From Tenacibaculum adriaticum (GTDB taxonomy: Bacteria > Bacteroidota > Bacteroidia > Flavobacteriales > Flavobacteriaceae), in NCBI RefSeq assembly GCF_008124875.1, contig NZ_VNIA01000001.1:884721-948720 (forward strand): a DNA stretch of 64,000 nucleotides. The letters run 5' to 3'. Both the position numbers and the translations under genes were made by a program. Shown here in pieces: positions 24,815-33,390 of the stretch. Every line of letters begins with the position of its first letter. The first letter of the stretch is position 1. The notes beneath the pieces were generated by a model. The model was not told the origin of the DNA. It saw only the letters and a program-made list of their open reading frames with translations, and did not search any database.

Positions 24815-25489
24815 TTAACTTATAATTCTACCATCTTCCATTTGAATAATTCTATCCGTTTTTTTGGCAAAGTCTTCATCGTGAGTTACCACTAAAAGTG
24901 ATAAGCCATGTTGGGTACTTAATTCTTTAAAAATATTAAATACATTTTCAGAATTTTGAGTATCTAAGTTACCAGTAGGTTCATCTCCCATTATTATTGA
25001 AGGGTTATTAATCAATGCTCGTGCAATAGCAACGCGTTGTTTTTCTCCTCCAGAAATTCTTGACGCACGTTTATTTGCTAAATGACCAATGTTTAGCATT
25101 GTTAATTTTTGCATCGCATCGTCTTTAATTTCTTTATGGGATTTTTCTGCTAGTTTTTTGGCAGGAAGCATTACGTTTTCTAAAACTGTAAAATCAGACA
25201 ATAAGTAATGAAATTGAAAAACGAACCCGATGTGTTTGTTTCTAATATATGAAAGTTGTTTTCTTGTTTGGTTGGTTATCAATTCATTATTCAGAAGCAA
25301 TTCACCTTCATATTCAGTATCCATAGTAGATAAAATGTACAATAAAGTAGATTTTCCACAACCCGATTTTCCCATAATAGAAACAAATTCTCCTTTATTT
25401 ATTTTAAAATTGATGTTTTTAAGAACATGAAATTTTACAGGCTTTTCAAAGAATTTATTGATATTTTTTGCTTCTAATATTGTCTTCAT
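24815..25489 (-). CDS. ABC transporter ATPase (LolD/MacB type)
   Basis: A 224-residue ATPase with Walker [15 protein letters not shown]-loop [18 protein letters not shown], signature [13 protein letters not shown], Walker [13 protein letters not shown] and H-loop VVTHDEDF. Length and signature are those of the MacB/LolD/FtsE mechanotransmission class. It partners the MacB-type permease 25491-26753 and the HlyD-like lipoprotein 26756-27832; the three overlap or nearly abut. Either efflux or lipoprotein/lipid handling is possible, so no gene symbol is given. Confidence 0.93.
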   Translation of the reverse strand: MKTILEAKNINKFFEKPVKFHVLKNINFKINKGEFVSIMGKSGCGKSTLLYILSTMDTEYEGELLLNNELITNQTRKQLSYIRNKHIGFVFQFHYLLSDFTVLENVMLPAKKLAEKSHKEIKDDAMQKLTMLNIGHLANKRASRISGGEKQRVAIARALINNPSIIMGDEPTGNLDTQNSENVFNIFKELSTQHGLSLLVVTHDEDFAKKTDRIIQMEDGRIIS

Positions 25490-25490
25490 A

Positions 25491-26753
25491 TTATTGACCT
25501 CTAATGATGTGAACAGGATCTATTTTTTTTGCTTTGTTAGAAGGTAAGTATCCTGCAAGAAAAGTAGATATCATTGCGAAAGAAATACCGATTAAGTAAA
25601 ACCAAGCATTAAAATTTACAGGAAATGTTTCTATAGTGGGTAAAGCTTGTGTTTTAAAGGGTACGTTATCTATAATATGGGATAAGCCAAAACCAACAAT
25701 AAGCCCTAATAATCCGCCTATTAAGCCTATTAAAACTGCCATACTCATAAAAATTAGCTGAACATCTTCACCCGAAAACCCAGTAGCTTTTAAAATAGCG
25801 ATGTCATTCATCTTTTCATAAATAAGCATATTTAAAATATTATAAATACCAAAACCAGCAACAATTAATAAAGTAATAGAAACCGCATACGTTATAATAT
25901 TTCTAATAGTGGTACCAGTTTCAAACTGAGCATTAGCTGTATTAACATCAATGGCTTTTAGATCGAATTGTTGTTCTATTTTTTTAGATAACGGTAAAGC
26001 GTAATTAATATCAAATAATTTCACATTGATGTCTGTAATATAGTTTTCAGCTTCGCCCATTATTTTTTGTACCGTTTTAATGTTAGCAAAACTTTGTATA
26101 TCATCAATATCAGAAATACCACTTTGATAAATTCCAACAATTTTTAAAGGGAAAACAGCTCCTTTAATAGTACTTATTTGTACTCTGTCGCCAACAGATA
26201 AAGACATTTTTTTAGCAAGTCCTGCACCTAATAAAATACCATTGTCAGTATTGTGTAGCGCTTCAGGAGAACCTTCAATAATATAATCACCTATATTAAA
26301 AAGTTTGGCTTCTTCTATCGGATTAATCCCAGTTAAATTACCTCCTATCTCAATATTTCCAGAGATATAAAATATTTGTGTTTTTATTTGAGGAATCGCT
26401 CCTTTTATTTTTTTATTTTCATTCAAATATTTAATAATAGGTAGCGCATTATGTATTTTTTTCTGTCCTAGTTTTGGTTTTATTGAATGAATAATATTTA
26501 CGCTATTTTCAAATTGATCATATAACGTTATAGGTTGCTCTTTTGAAGGCTCTATTTCGTTGTAAATATGAATATGTGGTGTTTGGTTTAAAATAAGATC
26601 ATCTAACATTTTATTCATCCCAGTCATAAAACTAACCAAGGTTATATATGCGCCAATACCGAAAGTAACACCCAAAGCAGCGGTTGCAGTCTGCTTAATT
26701 TTAGAAAACAAATGCGTTTTCGCAATCGATAATATAACAGGCCAGTTAACCAT
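25491..26753 (-). CDS. MacB/LolC-type ABC transporter permease
   Basis: A 420-residue permease with the four-helix MacB topology: one N-terminal membrane helix (LGVTFGIGAYITLVSFM), a periplasmic domain of about 240 residues, then three C-terminal helices, including the FtsX-domain segment NILNMLIYEKMNDIAILKAT. The ending KKIDPVHIIRG is typical of FtsX-like permeases. It works with the adjacent ATPase and membrane-fusion protein. The N-terminal LFSKIKQT is a common start of this class. Confidence 0.92.
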   Translation of the reverse strand: MVNWPVILSIAKTHLFSKIKQTATAALGVTFGIGAYITLVSFMTGMNKMLDDLILNQTPHIHIYNEIEPSKEQPITLYDQFENSVNIIHSIKPKLGQKKIHNALPIIKYLNENKKIKGAIPQIKTQIFYISGNIEIGGNLTGINPIEEAKLFNIGDYIIEGSPEALHNTDNGILLGAGLAKKMSLSVGDRVQISTIKGAVFPLKIVGIYQSGISDIDDIQSFANIKTVQKIMGEAENYITDINVKLFDINYALPLSKKIEQQFDLKAIDVNTANAQFETGTTIRNIITYAVSITLLIVAGFGIYNILNMLIYEKMNDIAILKATGFSGEDVQLIFMSMAVLIGLIGGLLGLIVGFGLSHIIDNVPFKTQALPTIETFPVNFNAWFYLIGISFAMISTFLAGYLPSNKAKKIDPVHIIRGQ

Positions 26754-26755
26754 AG

Positions 26756-27832
26756 TTAAGGTTTATAAATGTACGTATTTTCTGAAATACCGCTAAGAAC
26801 TTCAATAAATTCTAGATTTTGCAACCCTATAGTAACTTCAGTTACACCGTCTTCTGTTTTTACTTCATTACCATTTATAAGATATTCTTTAGGAATTGTT
26901 AAAACATTTTCTTTGGTTGAAATGATAATATTTGCCTCGCCAGAAAGGCCTGCATATAATTTTGGGGGAGCGATATTAAAAGTAGCTTCTACCGTAAAAG
27001 TTTGATTGCGTTCGTCTTTTTTGGGAGATATTTTTGAAACTTTTCCTGTAAAGACTTTTCCATTATAAGCATCTAAAGTTATTAAAACATCTTGATTGAG
27101 ACTTATTTTAACAATGTCAACTTCATCAACCAACATTTCAATAATAAAAGTTGAGGTACTTCCAACAACTGCTAGAGGTTCTACTGTATTAATAACCTCG
27201 CCAGGTTCTTTATAGGTGGCATAAACTTTGCCTTTTATTTTACTTAGAACGGTAAAATCCTTGGTGCCAATTAACGAGGTCTTATAATTATTTTCTGCTT
27301 GCTTTACAGTAGTTTCTAATTCACTTTTTGTTCTATCATATTTACTTTGTAAAAGGTTTAAGCTGTTTGATGATAGCTCGTAGTTTAATTTTTTTGTATC
27401 AAATTCTATTTTTGAACCTATGTTTTGTTGCCAAAGGTTTTGTTGCCTAAAAAAGTTAATAGAATCGTTTTTGTATTTTAATTCGGCAGCATTAATTTCA
27501 TCTTTTATACCTTTTAAAATTGCTGCATTACCATTATAGTTTTCTTTAGCAAGTTGCCATGTTAACAAAGCATTTTGTGTGTTTAACTTTGGTGTGCTAT
27601 TAATAATTTGAAACAATGCCTGATTTTTAACAATAGTATCTCCTTCTTCAATTAAATTAGCGTCTAAAATTCCACCAACAGCTGCAAATACTTTATACAA
27701 GCTATCGGGCTGTACAATTACAGAAGTATATACTGATTCTGTTAAATCTCTTTTTTCAGGTAAGATCCTTTCCTTTTTAGAAGAACAGCTTATAATGAGA
27801 AGCAATAAATGAATTAGAAAAAACTTTTTCAT
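26756..27832 (-). CDS. HlyD-like membrane-fusion lipoprotein
   Basis: A 358-residue periplasmic adaptor with a lipoprotein signal (LLLIISCSSKK). A biotinyl-lipoyl-like half-motif (VYKVFAAVGGILDANLIEEG) is followed by a coiled-coil hairpin (about 85-190, QLAKENYN...LQSKYDRTKSELETTVKQAEN), and then the second lipoyl half and a beta-barrel (VDIVKISLNQDVLITLDA). Partners are the MacB-type permease and ATPase directly downstream. No TolC-like gene is adjacent. Confidence 0.9.
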   Translation of the reverse strand: MKKFFLIHLLLLIISCSSKKERILPEKRDLTESVYTSVIVQPDSLYKVFAAVGGILDANLIEEGDTIVKNQALFQIINSTPKLNTQNALLTWQLAKENYNGNAAILKGIKDEINAAELKYKNDSINFFRQQNLWQQNIGSKIEFDTKKLNYELSSNSLNLLQSKYDRTKSELETTVKQAENNYKTSLIGTKDFTVLSKIKGKVYATYKEPGEVINTVEPLAVVGSTSTFIIEMLVDEVDIVKISLNQDVLITLDAYNGKVFTGKVSKISPKKDERNQTFTVEATFNIAPPKLYAGLSGEANIIISTKENVLTIPKEYLINGNEVKTEDGVTEVTIGLQNLEFIEVLSGISENTYIYKP

Positions 27833-27835
27833 AAA

Positions 27836-28447
27836 TTATTTTTCCATCTTTTTAATTTCCCACTTTCCGTTTTCTCCTTCAACAGCATAAAGCTTGTCAG
27901 AAATTAGTTTAGTTGTAATTTTTGGTGGATTTTTTATGATTTTAGAAGATAAAGGAACATATTTAAATTTTGTAAGATGATAAACATCTTTACCTGTATT
28001 ATCTATAATAACATTAGCGTAACTATACGAAACCACGTGTTTGCCTAATACAGCATTTTCCCCCATGTCTTCTTTATCTAATTTTAAAGCAATAGCGTTG
28101 TTGTTATTAAATGGTGTCGCGTTTAAAAATTGAGGTTTAATAACCGTTTTTCCTTGCTTGTCTATGTATCCGAAATAAGAAATTCCGTCTTTTGTTGTAG
28201 AGATAAGGCACCTATTATCATTAAAAACAGGATAGTTATTATTACCAGAATTTGTAGCGACAAGATCATCTCTAAAAGGAATGACAAGATCTCCTTGTAT
28301 ATTAATAAAACCCCATTGATTCCCTTTTTTTATTGCTGCAACATCATCATTAAATGGTGATATAAAATCTATATTATCAATATTTTGAGAGAAACCTTCG
28401 AAAGTTAATACGATTAGAGATGTAATTAGAATTATCAAATTTTTCAT
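27836..28447 (-). CDS. WG-repeat exported protein
   Basis: A 203-residue protein with a signal peptide (LIILITSLIVLTFEGFSQ). It has at least two WG-type repeats: KKGNQWGFINIQGDLVIPF and DGISYFGYIDKQGKTVIKPQ. The C-terminal half is not repeat-like. WG repeats form beta-propeller or solenoid surfaces and have no single known function. First gene of the operon with the ABC exporter, driven by regulon promoter 6. Confidence 0.82.
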   Translation of the reverse strand: MKNLIILITSLIVLTFEGFSQNIDNIDFISPFNDDVAAIKKGNQWGFINIQGDLVIPFRDDLVATNSGNNNYPVFNDNRCLISTTKDGISYFGYIDKQGKTVIKPQFLNATPFNNNNAIALKLDKEDMGENAVLGKHVVSYSYANVIIDNTGKDVYHLTKFKYVPLSSKIIKNPPKITTKLISDKLYAVEGENGKWEIKKMEK

Positions 28448-28474
28448 GACTATATTATTTTGTAATTAATACTA

Positions 28475-28517
28475 TAAAAGTATTGTGAATTGAAAAGCTA
28501 CAAAATGATATTCATCA
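28475..28517 (-). promoter_or_regulatory. Regulon promoter 6 (WG-repeat/ABC exporter operon)
   Basis: Minus-strand box TGATGAATATCA (28506-28517) with -7 element TACTTTTA (28475-28482), 35 bases start-to-start. It drives 27836-28447 and probably the three ABC genes to 24815. Confidence 0.72.
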
Positions 28518-28529
28518 TAAAAGAAGGGT

Positions 28530-28829
28530 TTAGGAATTAGATTTTATAATAGAAATAATTTCATTTTTTTGAAGCACACCCGATTGTCTCCATACTTGTT
28601 TTCCATTTTTAAAAAGAATCATAGTGGGTACACCTCTAACTTGATATTTTAATGATAATGATTGATTTTTATCAACATCAATTTTTACTATTTTAATAGC
28701 ATCCCCTAATTCATGTTTTACTTCTTTTAAAATAGGAGCTAACATTTTACAAGGACCACACCAATCTGCATGAAAATCTACCAAAACAGGTTTGTCTGAA
28801 CCGATAATCGTATTAAAATCACTTTTCAT
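28530..28829 (-). CDS. Thioredoxin
   Basis: A 99-residue single-domain thioredoxin: VDFHADWCGPCKMLAPIL with the catalytic CGPC at 24-27 and the cis-Pro segment VRGVPTMILFKNGK. It has no signal peptide, so it is cytoplasmic. It is the third gene of the TerB-like/DUF302/thioredoxin operon and lies 3 bases after the DUF302 gene. Compare the CxxC-less relative at the right edge of the window. Confidence 0.95.
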   Translation of the reverse strand: MKSDFNTIIGSDKPVLVDFHADWCGPCKMLAPILKEVKHELGDAIKIVKIDVDKNQSLSLKYQVRGVPTMILFKNGKQVWRQSGVLQKNEIISIIKSNS

Positions 28830-28832
28830 AAT

Positions 28833-29219
28833 TTATAACTTATCAATTACTTTTTTTAATTTTTCAGATACTTGTTCTGCAACGGAAGTAAGTTTTGGGT
28901 TACCAACAGTATCCATTGAGGTTGATGGATTTATAGCAGAAACCTCTATATTCTTATCAGTAGCTTCTTGTAAAATAACATTACAAGGTAGCATAAGACC
29001 AATTTTATCTTCTGCTTGTAATGCTTTATAAGCAAAAGGCGGATTACAAGCACCTAAGATTTTATACTTTCTAAAATCTACATCTAACTTCTTCTTTAAG
29101 GTTTGTTGTATGTCTATTTCAGTAAGTACTCCAAAACCTTCTTCTTTCAACAAGTTTGTAACCTTTTCTTCAATTTTATCAAATTCACCAGAAACGGTTT
29201 TACTATAATAATAGCTCAT
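28833..29219 (-). CDS. DUF302-domain protein
   Basis: A 128-residue member of DUF302. The signature is complete: a KVTNLLKEEGFGVLTEIDIQ segment, KYKILGACNPPFAYKALQAE, then IGLMLPCNVILQE. The Cys residues in GACNPP and LPCNV are conserved in the family. DUF302 proteins are widespread in sulphur- and redox-associated neighbourhoods, but their function is unsettled. It sits between a TerB-like protein and thioredoxin in a regulon operon. Confidence 0.93.
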   Translation of the reverse strand: MSYYYSKTVSGEFDKIEEKVTNLLKEEGFGVLTEIDIQQTLKKKLDVDFRKYKILGACNPPFAYKALQAEDKIGLMLPCNVILQEATDKNIEVSAINPSTSMDTVGNPKLTSVAEQVSEKLKKVIDKL

Positions 29220-29231
29220 AGTATATTGGTT

Positions 29232-29624
29232 TTATAAGTTTAAATTCAATTTAGCTAAGATTATTAATTCGGATTTGTTTTTGCCTGAAAATGCTTTAGC
29301 TATAGTATCTGCAGTTTTAGAAATTAACGACTTAATTTCGTCTGTAAAAAAATATTCATGTTCTTTTTTGTACTCTACAAAATCGTTAAAACAAGCATTA
29401 GCATCCAAATCTTTATTGGTTAACCAATCAAAAACAATTTCGATTTGGTAAGCAGCATCTGTCTTATAATCATCTTCTGTATCATCTACTGGTAACCATT
29501 CCTTTTTTACTATTTTTTTTAAGGTATTAAACTCTTCTTCTCTTACAACATTATCTGATGCTGCAACAGCGTAAAAAAGTTTTCCAACATTTTGATAAAA
29601 CCGAGTATTTAACTTTTTTTTCAT
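29232..29624 (-). CDS. TerB-like hypothetical protein
   Basis: A 130-residue helical protein. The stretch KLFYAVAASDNVVREEEFNT followed by LKKIVKK resembles the first EF-hand-like helix pair of TerB-family proteins (A-x-AD-x-x-(V)-x-x-EE-x-x-x-L). The rest is helical and ends with a leucine-rich tail. The assignment is motif-based. First gene of the operon with DUF302 and thioredoxin. Confidence 0.65.
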   Translation of the reverse strand: MKKKLNTRFYQNVGKLFYAVAASDNVVREEEFNTLKKIVKKEWLPVDDTEDDYKTDAAYQIEIVFDWLTNKDLDANACFNDFVEYKKEHEYFFTDEIKSLISKTADTIAKAFSGKNKSELIILAKLNLNL

Positions 29625-29648
29625 GAGTTCTTAAATTTATTTATACTG

Positions 29649-29691
29649 TAAAATTATAATCGATTTTCTTTAATAGAAATGATAAAAATCA
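29649..29691 (-). promoter_or_regulatory. Regulon promoter 7 (TerB-like/DUF302/thioredoxin operon)
   Basis: Minus-strand box TGATTTTTATCA (29680-29691, symmetric) with -7 element TAATTTTA (29649-29656), 35 bases start-to-start. In the opposite direction the nearest -7-like TAACTTAG starts at 29718, 38 bases from the box start, so control of the kinase gene from the same box is uncertain. Confidence 0.72.
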
Positions 29692-29756
29692 GTATGCTTC
29701 ATTTAGTTAGTTTTTTGTAACTTAGGGTTCTTAAAATTAATCAAACTAAAATAGCT

Positions 29757-31001
29757 ATGTTCCAGAAGGATCAAGACATATTCAATTTGCTTTTTGAATC
29801 TGTTTCTGAAGGTGTTATTGTTGTAGATGAGCAACAAAAAATTGTTTCTACAAACACTACTTTAGAGCATATGTTTGGTTATGAAAGTAAAGAATTGGTT
29901 AATCAACCGCTTACAACAGTAATTCCAAAAAATTATCGTCCTAATCATAGTTCTCATTTCAAAGGATTTTTAAAAGCAAAAAGTAGCAGGCAAATGGGGC
30001 ATGGGCGCGATTTATTTGGTGCTCGTAAAGATGGCACAACATTTCCTGTAGAAGTAGGTTTAAATCCGTTTGAAATTTACGGTAAAACCTTTGTCATGGC
30101 ATTGGTTATTGATATTTCTATACGTAAACAACAGGAACTTGAAATTCAACAGTTAAATGCAGATTTAGAAAAAAAGGTTGACCAGCGAACGAAAGCGTTA
30201 AGTGAATCAATAAAAGAGTTGAAACTGGTTAATGAAGAGCTCGACGAAGAAAATAAAAAACGTATTGAAGCTGAAAGAAAAGCAAAAGAAGCATTAAAAC
30301 AAGAAAAAGAACTTAACGAGTTAAAAACAAAATTCTTATCGCTAGTTTCTCATGAGTTTAAAACACCTTTAAGTGGTATTTTAACTTCTACGATATTATT
30401 AAGTAAGTATAAACTTACTGAGCAACAAGAGAAACGGGATAAGCATATTAAAACCATAACAGATAAGGTACATTATTTAAATAATATTTTAAACGATTTT
30501 TTATCTATCGAAAAATTAGAAAATGGAAAAATTAAATATAATAAAAGTACGTTTAAAGTTAGTAAGGTAGTAAATGAAGTGATTTATGGCGCCAATATGC
30601 TGCTAAAAGATGGACAAAAGATAAATTATCCCGAAAACATTGACGATATTTCCTTACATCAAGATGAAAAAATAGTTGAGTTGGCATTATCTAATTTGGT
30701 TAATAATGCTGTTAAATATTCATCAGAAAGAACTGTTATAGATATTGATATTAAACAAAATGGCAGCTTCACCATATTTGGGGTAAAAGATAATGGTATT
30801 GGAATACCAGAAAAAGACCAAAAAAATATTTTTAAACGTTATTACAGAGCAGAAAACGCTCTTTTAACACAAGGAACTGGAATTGGTTTAAATATTGTAA
30901 AACAACATTTAGAAAATTTAGGAGGAAATATTTCATTTAAAAGTAAAGAGAATGAAGGAACTATTTTTACTATTAAAATTCCTAATAAAGCAGAACTATG
31001 A
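29757..31001 (+). CDS. FixL-like PAS sensor histidine kinase
   Basis: A 414-residue soluble kinase: one PAS domain (about 8-125), a coiled coil (130-190), HisKA with phosphoacceptor H199 (SLVSHEFKTPLSG) and HATPase_c (DNGIGIPEKDQ, GTGIGLNIVK). Against the Bradyrhizobium FixL haem-PAS domain as I recall it, residues 60-98 align without gaps. H64 falls on the haem ligand H200 and R84 (GHGRDLFG) on oxygen-stabilising R220, both 20 residues apart, followed by ARKDGTTFP. Haem binding is therefore plausible, but many PAS domains share parts of this pattern. The stop overlaps the partner regulator by 4 bases. Probable sensor for the surrounding regulon. Confidence 0.88.
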   Translation: MFQKDQDIFNLLFESVSEGVIVVDEQQKIVSTNTTLEHMFGYESKELVNQPLTTVIPKNYRPNHSSHFKGFLKAKSSRQMGHGRDLFGARKDGTTFPVEVGLNPFEIYGKTFVMALVIDISIRKQQELEIQQLNADLEKKVDQRTKALSESIKELKLVNEELDEENKKRIEAERKAKEALKQEKELNELKTKFLSLVSHEFKTPLSGILTSTILLSKYKLTEQQEKRDKHIKTITDKVHYLNNILNDFLSIEKLENGKIKYNKSTFKVSKVVNEVIYGANMLLKDGQKINYPENIDDISLHQDEKIVELALSNLVNNAVKYSSERTVIDIDIKQNGSFTIFGVKDNGIGIPEKDQKNIFKRYYRAENALLTQGTGIGLNIVKQHLENLGGNISFKSKENEGTIFTIKIPNKAEL

Positions 31002-32050
31002 AAAAAGTATTATTAATTGAAGACGATATTGTATTAAGAGAAAATACAGCTGAATTATTAGAGTTATCTGGTTATAATGTAGTAACAGCTTCCAATGGAA
31101 AAGTTGGTATTGAGAAAGGTAAAAATGAGTTGCCAGATATTATTGTCTGTGATATAATGATGCCAGAAGCAGACGGTTATGAGGTGCTTGAAGCTTTATC
31201 CAAAAATAAAGATACTAAATTGATCCCGTTTATCTTTTTATCTGCCAAAACTGAGCGTCAGGATATTAGAAAAGGGATGAATTTGGGTGCTGATGATTAT
31301 ATTACAAAACCCTTCCAAGAAGAAGAATTAATAAGTGCTATTGAAAGTCGTTTAGCGAAAGTTGCTATATTAAATGAGCAAAATGAAACTATTAAAGAGG
31401 AGGATAATTTTGATGAGAGTGAGCTAAGATCTCTCAATGATCTTAAGAATTTTTTTGATGATAATGGAGAAGAGTTCTCATTTTCAACAGGAGAGATAAT
31501 TTATGACGAAGGGAAAAATTCTAATTATATTTATTTAATAAATACAGGGGTTGTAAAGTGTTATAAACTCGATGAGCAAGGTAAAGAACTTACCACAGCA
31601 TTGTATAAAGATGATGATTTTTTTGGCTATTCTTCGTTTACACAAAACATACCTTATCAAGAATCAGCTACCGCTATTAAAGACTCTACATTAGTGGGGG
31701 TTCCTAAAAGTGTTTTGAAAGATGTGTTGAATAATAATCATAAAGTTACCTTAGAATTAATACAGCTATTAACGGATGATTTATTAGGGATAAAAGATCA
31801 ACTGTTAGAAATGGCATACAGCTCGGTAAACAAAAAAACAGCAAGTACTATTTTAAAGTTTGCAGAAAAGTTGAATAGAAAGCCAGAAGAACCTATTCGT
31901 ATCTCAAGAACTGATCTTGCTAGCGTAGCAGGTATCGCTACAGAAACATTAATTAGAGCGCTGTCAAGTTTTAAAAAACAAGGTTTAATAGAAACTGAAG
32001 GAAGAAATATAAGAATTCTCGATTTGGAAAAACTTCAACACATTTATTAA
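30998..32050 (+). CDS. Response regulator fused to a Crp/Fnr-type module (REC-cNMP-HTH)
   Basis: A 350-residue three-part regulator. The REC domain (1-120) has acidic IEDD (7-10), phospho-Asp D52 (CDIMMPEAD) and K104 (ITKPF). A cNMP-binding-like beta-roll (about 150-255) begins FSFSTGEIIYDEG. A Crp-type helix-turn-helix (about 300-345) has the recognition helix ATETLIRAL. There E316 and R320 match the E-x-x-x-R pair of Fnr/Crp that contacts TGA half-sites. No Fe-S cysteine cluster is present, so input probably comes from phosphorylation by the adjacent kinase. It is the prime candidate to bind the TGAT-N4-ATCA boxes spread over this island. Confidence 0.92.
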   Translation: MKKVLLIEDDIVLRENTAELLELSGYNVVTASNGKVGIEKGKNELPDIIVCDIMMPEADGYEVLEALSKNKDTKLIPFIFLSAKTERQDIRKGMNLGADDYITKPFQEEELISAIESRLAKVAILNEQNETIKEEDNFDESELRSLNDLKNFFDDNGEEFSFSTGEIIYDEGKNSNYIYLINTGVVKCYKLDEQGKELTTALYKDDDFFGYSSFTQNIPYQESATAIKDSTLVGVPKSVLKDVLNNNHKVTLELIQLLTDDLLGIKDQLLEMAYSSVNKKTASTILKFAEKLNRKPEEPIRISRTDLASVAGIATETLIRALSSFKKQGLIETEGRNIRILDLEKLQHIY

Positions 32051-32070
32051 CTCTATTTTTTAGCTTAAGA

Positions 32071-32113
32071 TGATATAAATCATATTTTGAGTCACTTCAT
32101 CCAAATACATTTG
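32071..32113 (+). promoter_or_regulatory. Regulon promoter 8 (USP 32134)
   Basis: Box TGATATAAATCA (32071-32082), then a perfect -7 element TACATTTG (32106-32113) at 35 bases start-to-start, 20 bases before the start codon of the stress protein. Confidence 0.82.
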
Positions 32114-32133
32114 TTCTATCAAATGTTTTTTGG

Positions 32134-32973
32134 ATGAAGAATATATTATTACCAACGGATTTCTCTGAGAATTCTCAGAATGCTATAGTATATGCGCTTA
32201 ATTTTTTCAAGGATGAAGAATGTACTTTTTATGTACTAAACGTTACTGAAATAAATATACTGGCAGCATCAGAGTCTTTCGATGTGTTAACATTACCTGT
32301 AATAGAAGAAAGTCTGTTAACGGCTGCAAAAGAAAGACTTGCTTCTTTAATAAAGCAAGTTAAACCATTATCAAATAATAAAAAGCATAATTTTATAGCA
32401 TTATCAGATTACGACTTCTTTATAGATTCCATGAGAAAGCATGTTATAGAAAAAAATATAGAATTGATAGTGATGGGAACCAAAGGAGCTACAGGGTTAA
32501 AAGAGGTAATAATAGGTAGCAATGCGGGTGATGTAATAACCAAGGTAAACTGTACATCACTATTAGTCCCTGAAAAAGCTATTTATAAACCATTAAAAGA
32601 AATAGCTTTCCCTACAGATTTTTCTTTGTTTTATAATATTAAAACATTACTACCACTTTCAAAAATTATTTACAAAACAAATGCAGCACTCAGAATTTTG
32701 CATATTAGTAAAAAAGAAATGGAGCTAAATTCAGACCAAAAGAAAAATAAAGAATTATTTAAAGATTTTTTTGCAGAAAGTGATTACACATTTCATTACT
32801 TAACAAATGACAAAGTTGAAGATGCCGTAGAGTGTTTTGTACAAAGTAGAAATATAGATTTAATTGTTATGGTAGCTAAAAACTTAAATTATTTTCAGCA
32901 AATATTGTTTCATTCTAAAGTTGAAAAAATTAGTTACCATACAGATGTTCCTTTCTTAGTATTACACGAATAA
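32134..32973 (+). CDS. Universal stress protein, tandem UspA domains
   Basis: A 279-residue protein with two UspA domains. The N-terminal one carries NILLPTDFSENSQ, IVMGTKGATGLKEVIIGSN and a following V-x-x-V-P equivalent (CTSLLVPE); the C-terminal one starts IAFPTDFSL and lacks the glycine loop. Strong similarity to the paralogues at 12848, 34636 and 40648. It is the first gene downstream of the REC-Crp regulator and probably cotranscribes the four-helix membrane protein at 32984. Confidence 0.93.
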   Translation: MKNILLPTDFSENSQNAIVYALNFFKDEECTFYVLNVTEINILAASESFDVLTLPVIEESLLTAAKERLASLIKQVKPLSNNKKHNFIALSDYDFFIDSMRKHVIEKNIELIVMGTKGATGLKEVIIGSNAGDVITKVNCTSLLVPEKAIYKPLKEIAFPTDFSLFYNIKTLLPLSKIIYKTNAALRILHISKKEMELNSDQKKNKELFKDFFAESDYTFHYLTNDKVEDAVECFVQSRNIDLIVMVAKNLNYFQQILFHSKVEKISYHTDVPFLVLHE

Positions 32974-32983
32974 AACCTTAATT

Positions 32984-33373
32984 ATGGAAAATATATCTAT
33001 TTTTTTAGCAAAATTTTGGGGTTGGTATATGATTATATTTTTTTTAATCTTAAGTCTTAACCCGACAAGAATTAAACAAATCTTCGATGATTTAAAAGAT
33101 CAAAAATTTGTAATTATTAGTTCTTTCATTGCTATAATAATTGGGTTACTTAATATTTTGTCACATAATATTTGGGCAGATAATTGGACAATTATAGTAA
33201 CATTACTAGGATATGCATCTCTTTTTATAGGTTTATCTTTATTTGTTTTTCCTGTAAAAACAATTGATTGGATGTCTGTTATTAATGTAAAATTTATTCA
33301 GTTACTTTATTTGCTGCTATTTTTATTAGGTGTCTTTTTACTTAACATGGCTTACGGAGTAGTCCCTGCTTAA
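32984..33373 (+). CDS. Small four-helix integral membrane protein
   Basis: A 129-residue protein with four hydrophobic segments: FWGWYMIIFFLILSL, FVIISSFIAIIIGLL, WTIIVTLLGYASLFIGLSLF and LLYLLLFLLGVFLLNMA. No catalytic motif is visible. It follows the stress protein by 10 bases under the same promoter. Function unknown. Confidence 0.8.
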   Translation: MENISIFLAKFWGWYMIIFFLILSLNPTRIKQIFDDLKDQKFVIISSFIAIIIGLLNILSHNIWADNWTIIVTLLGYASLFIGLSLFVFPVKTIDWMSVINVKFIQLLYLLLFLLGVFLLNMAYGVVPA

Positions 33374-33390
33374 ATTTTAAAAACTAATAA

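Noticed and set aside
24728..24815. Longer start of the 24510 gene
   Set aside because: It would include the regulon box and its -7 element as coding sequence.
29680..29725. The box at 29680-29691 as an autoregulatory site for the FixL-like kinase gene on the plus strand
   Set aside because: The nearest rightward -7-like element (TAACTTAG, 29718) is 38, not 35, bases from the box start, whereas the leftward element fits exactly. Assigned to the leftward operon; rightward control remains open.
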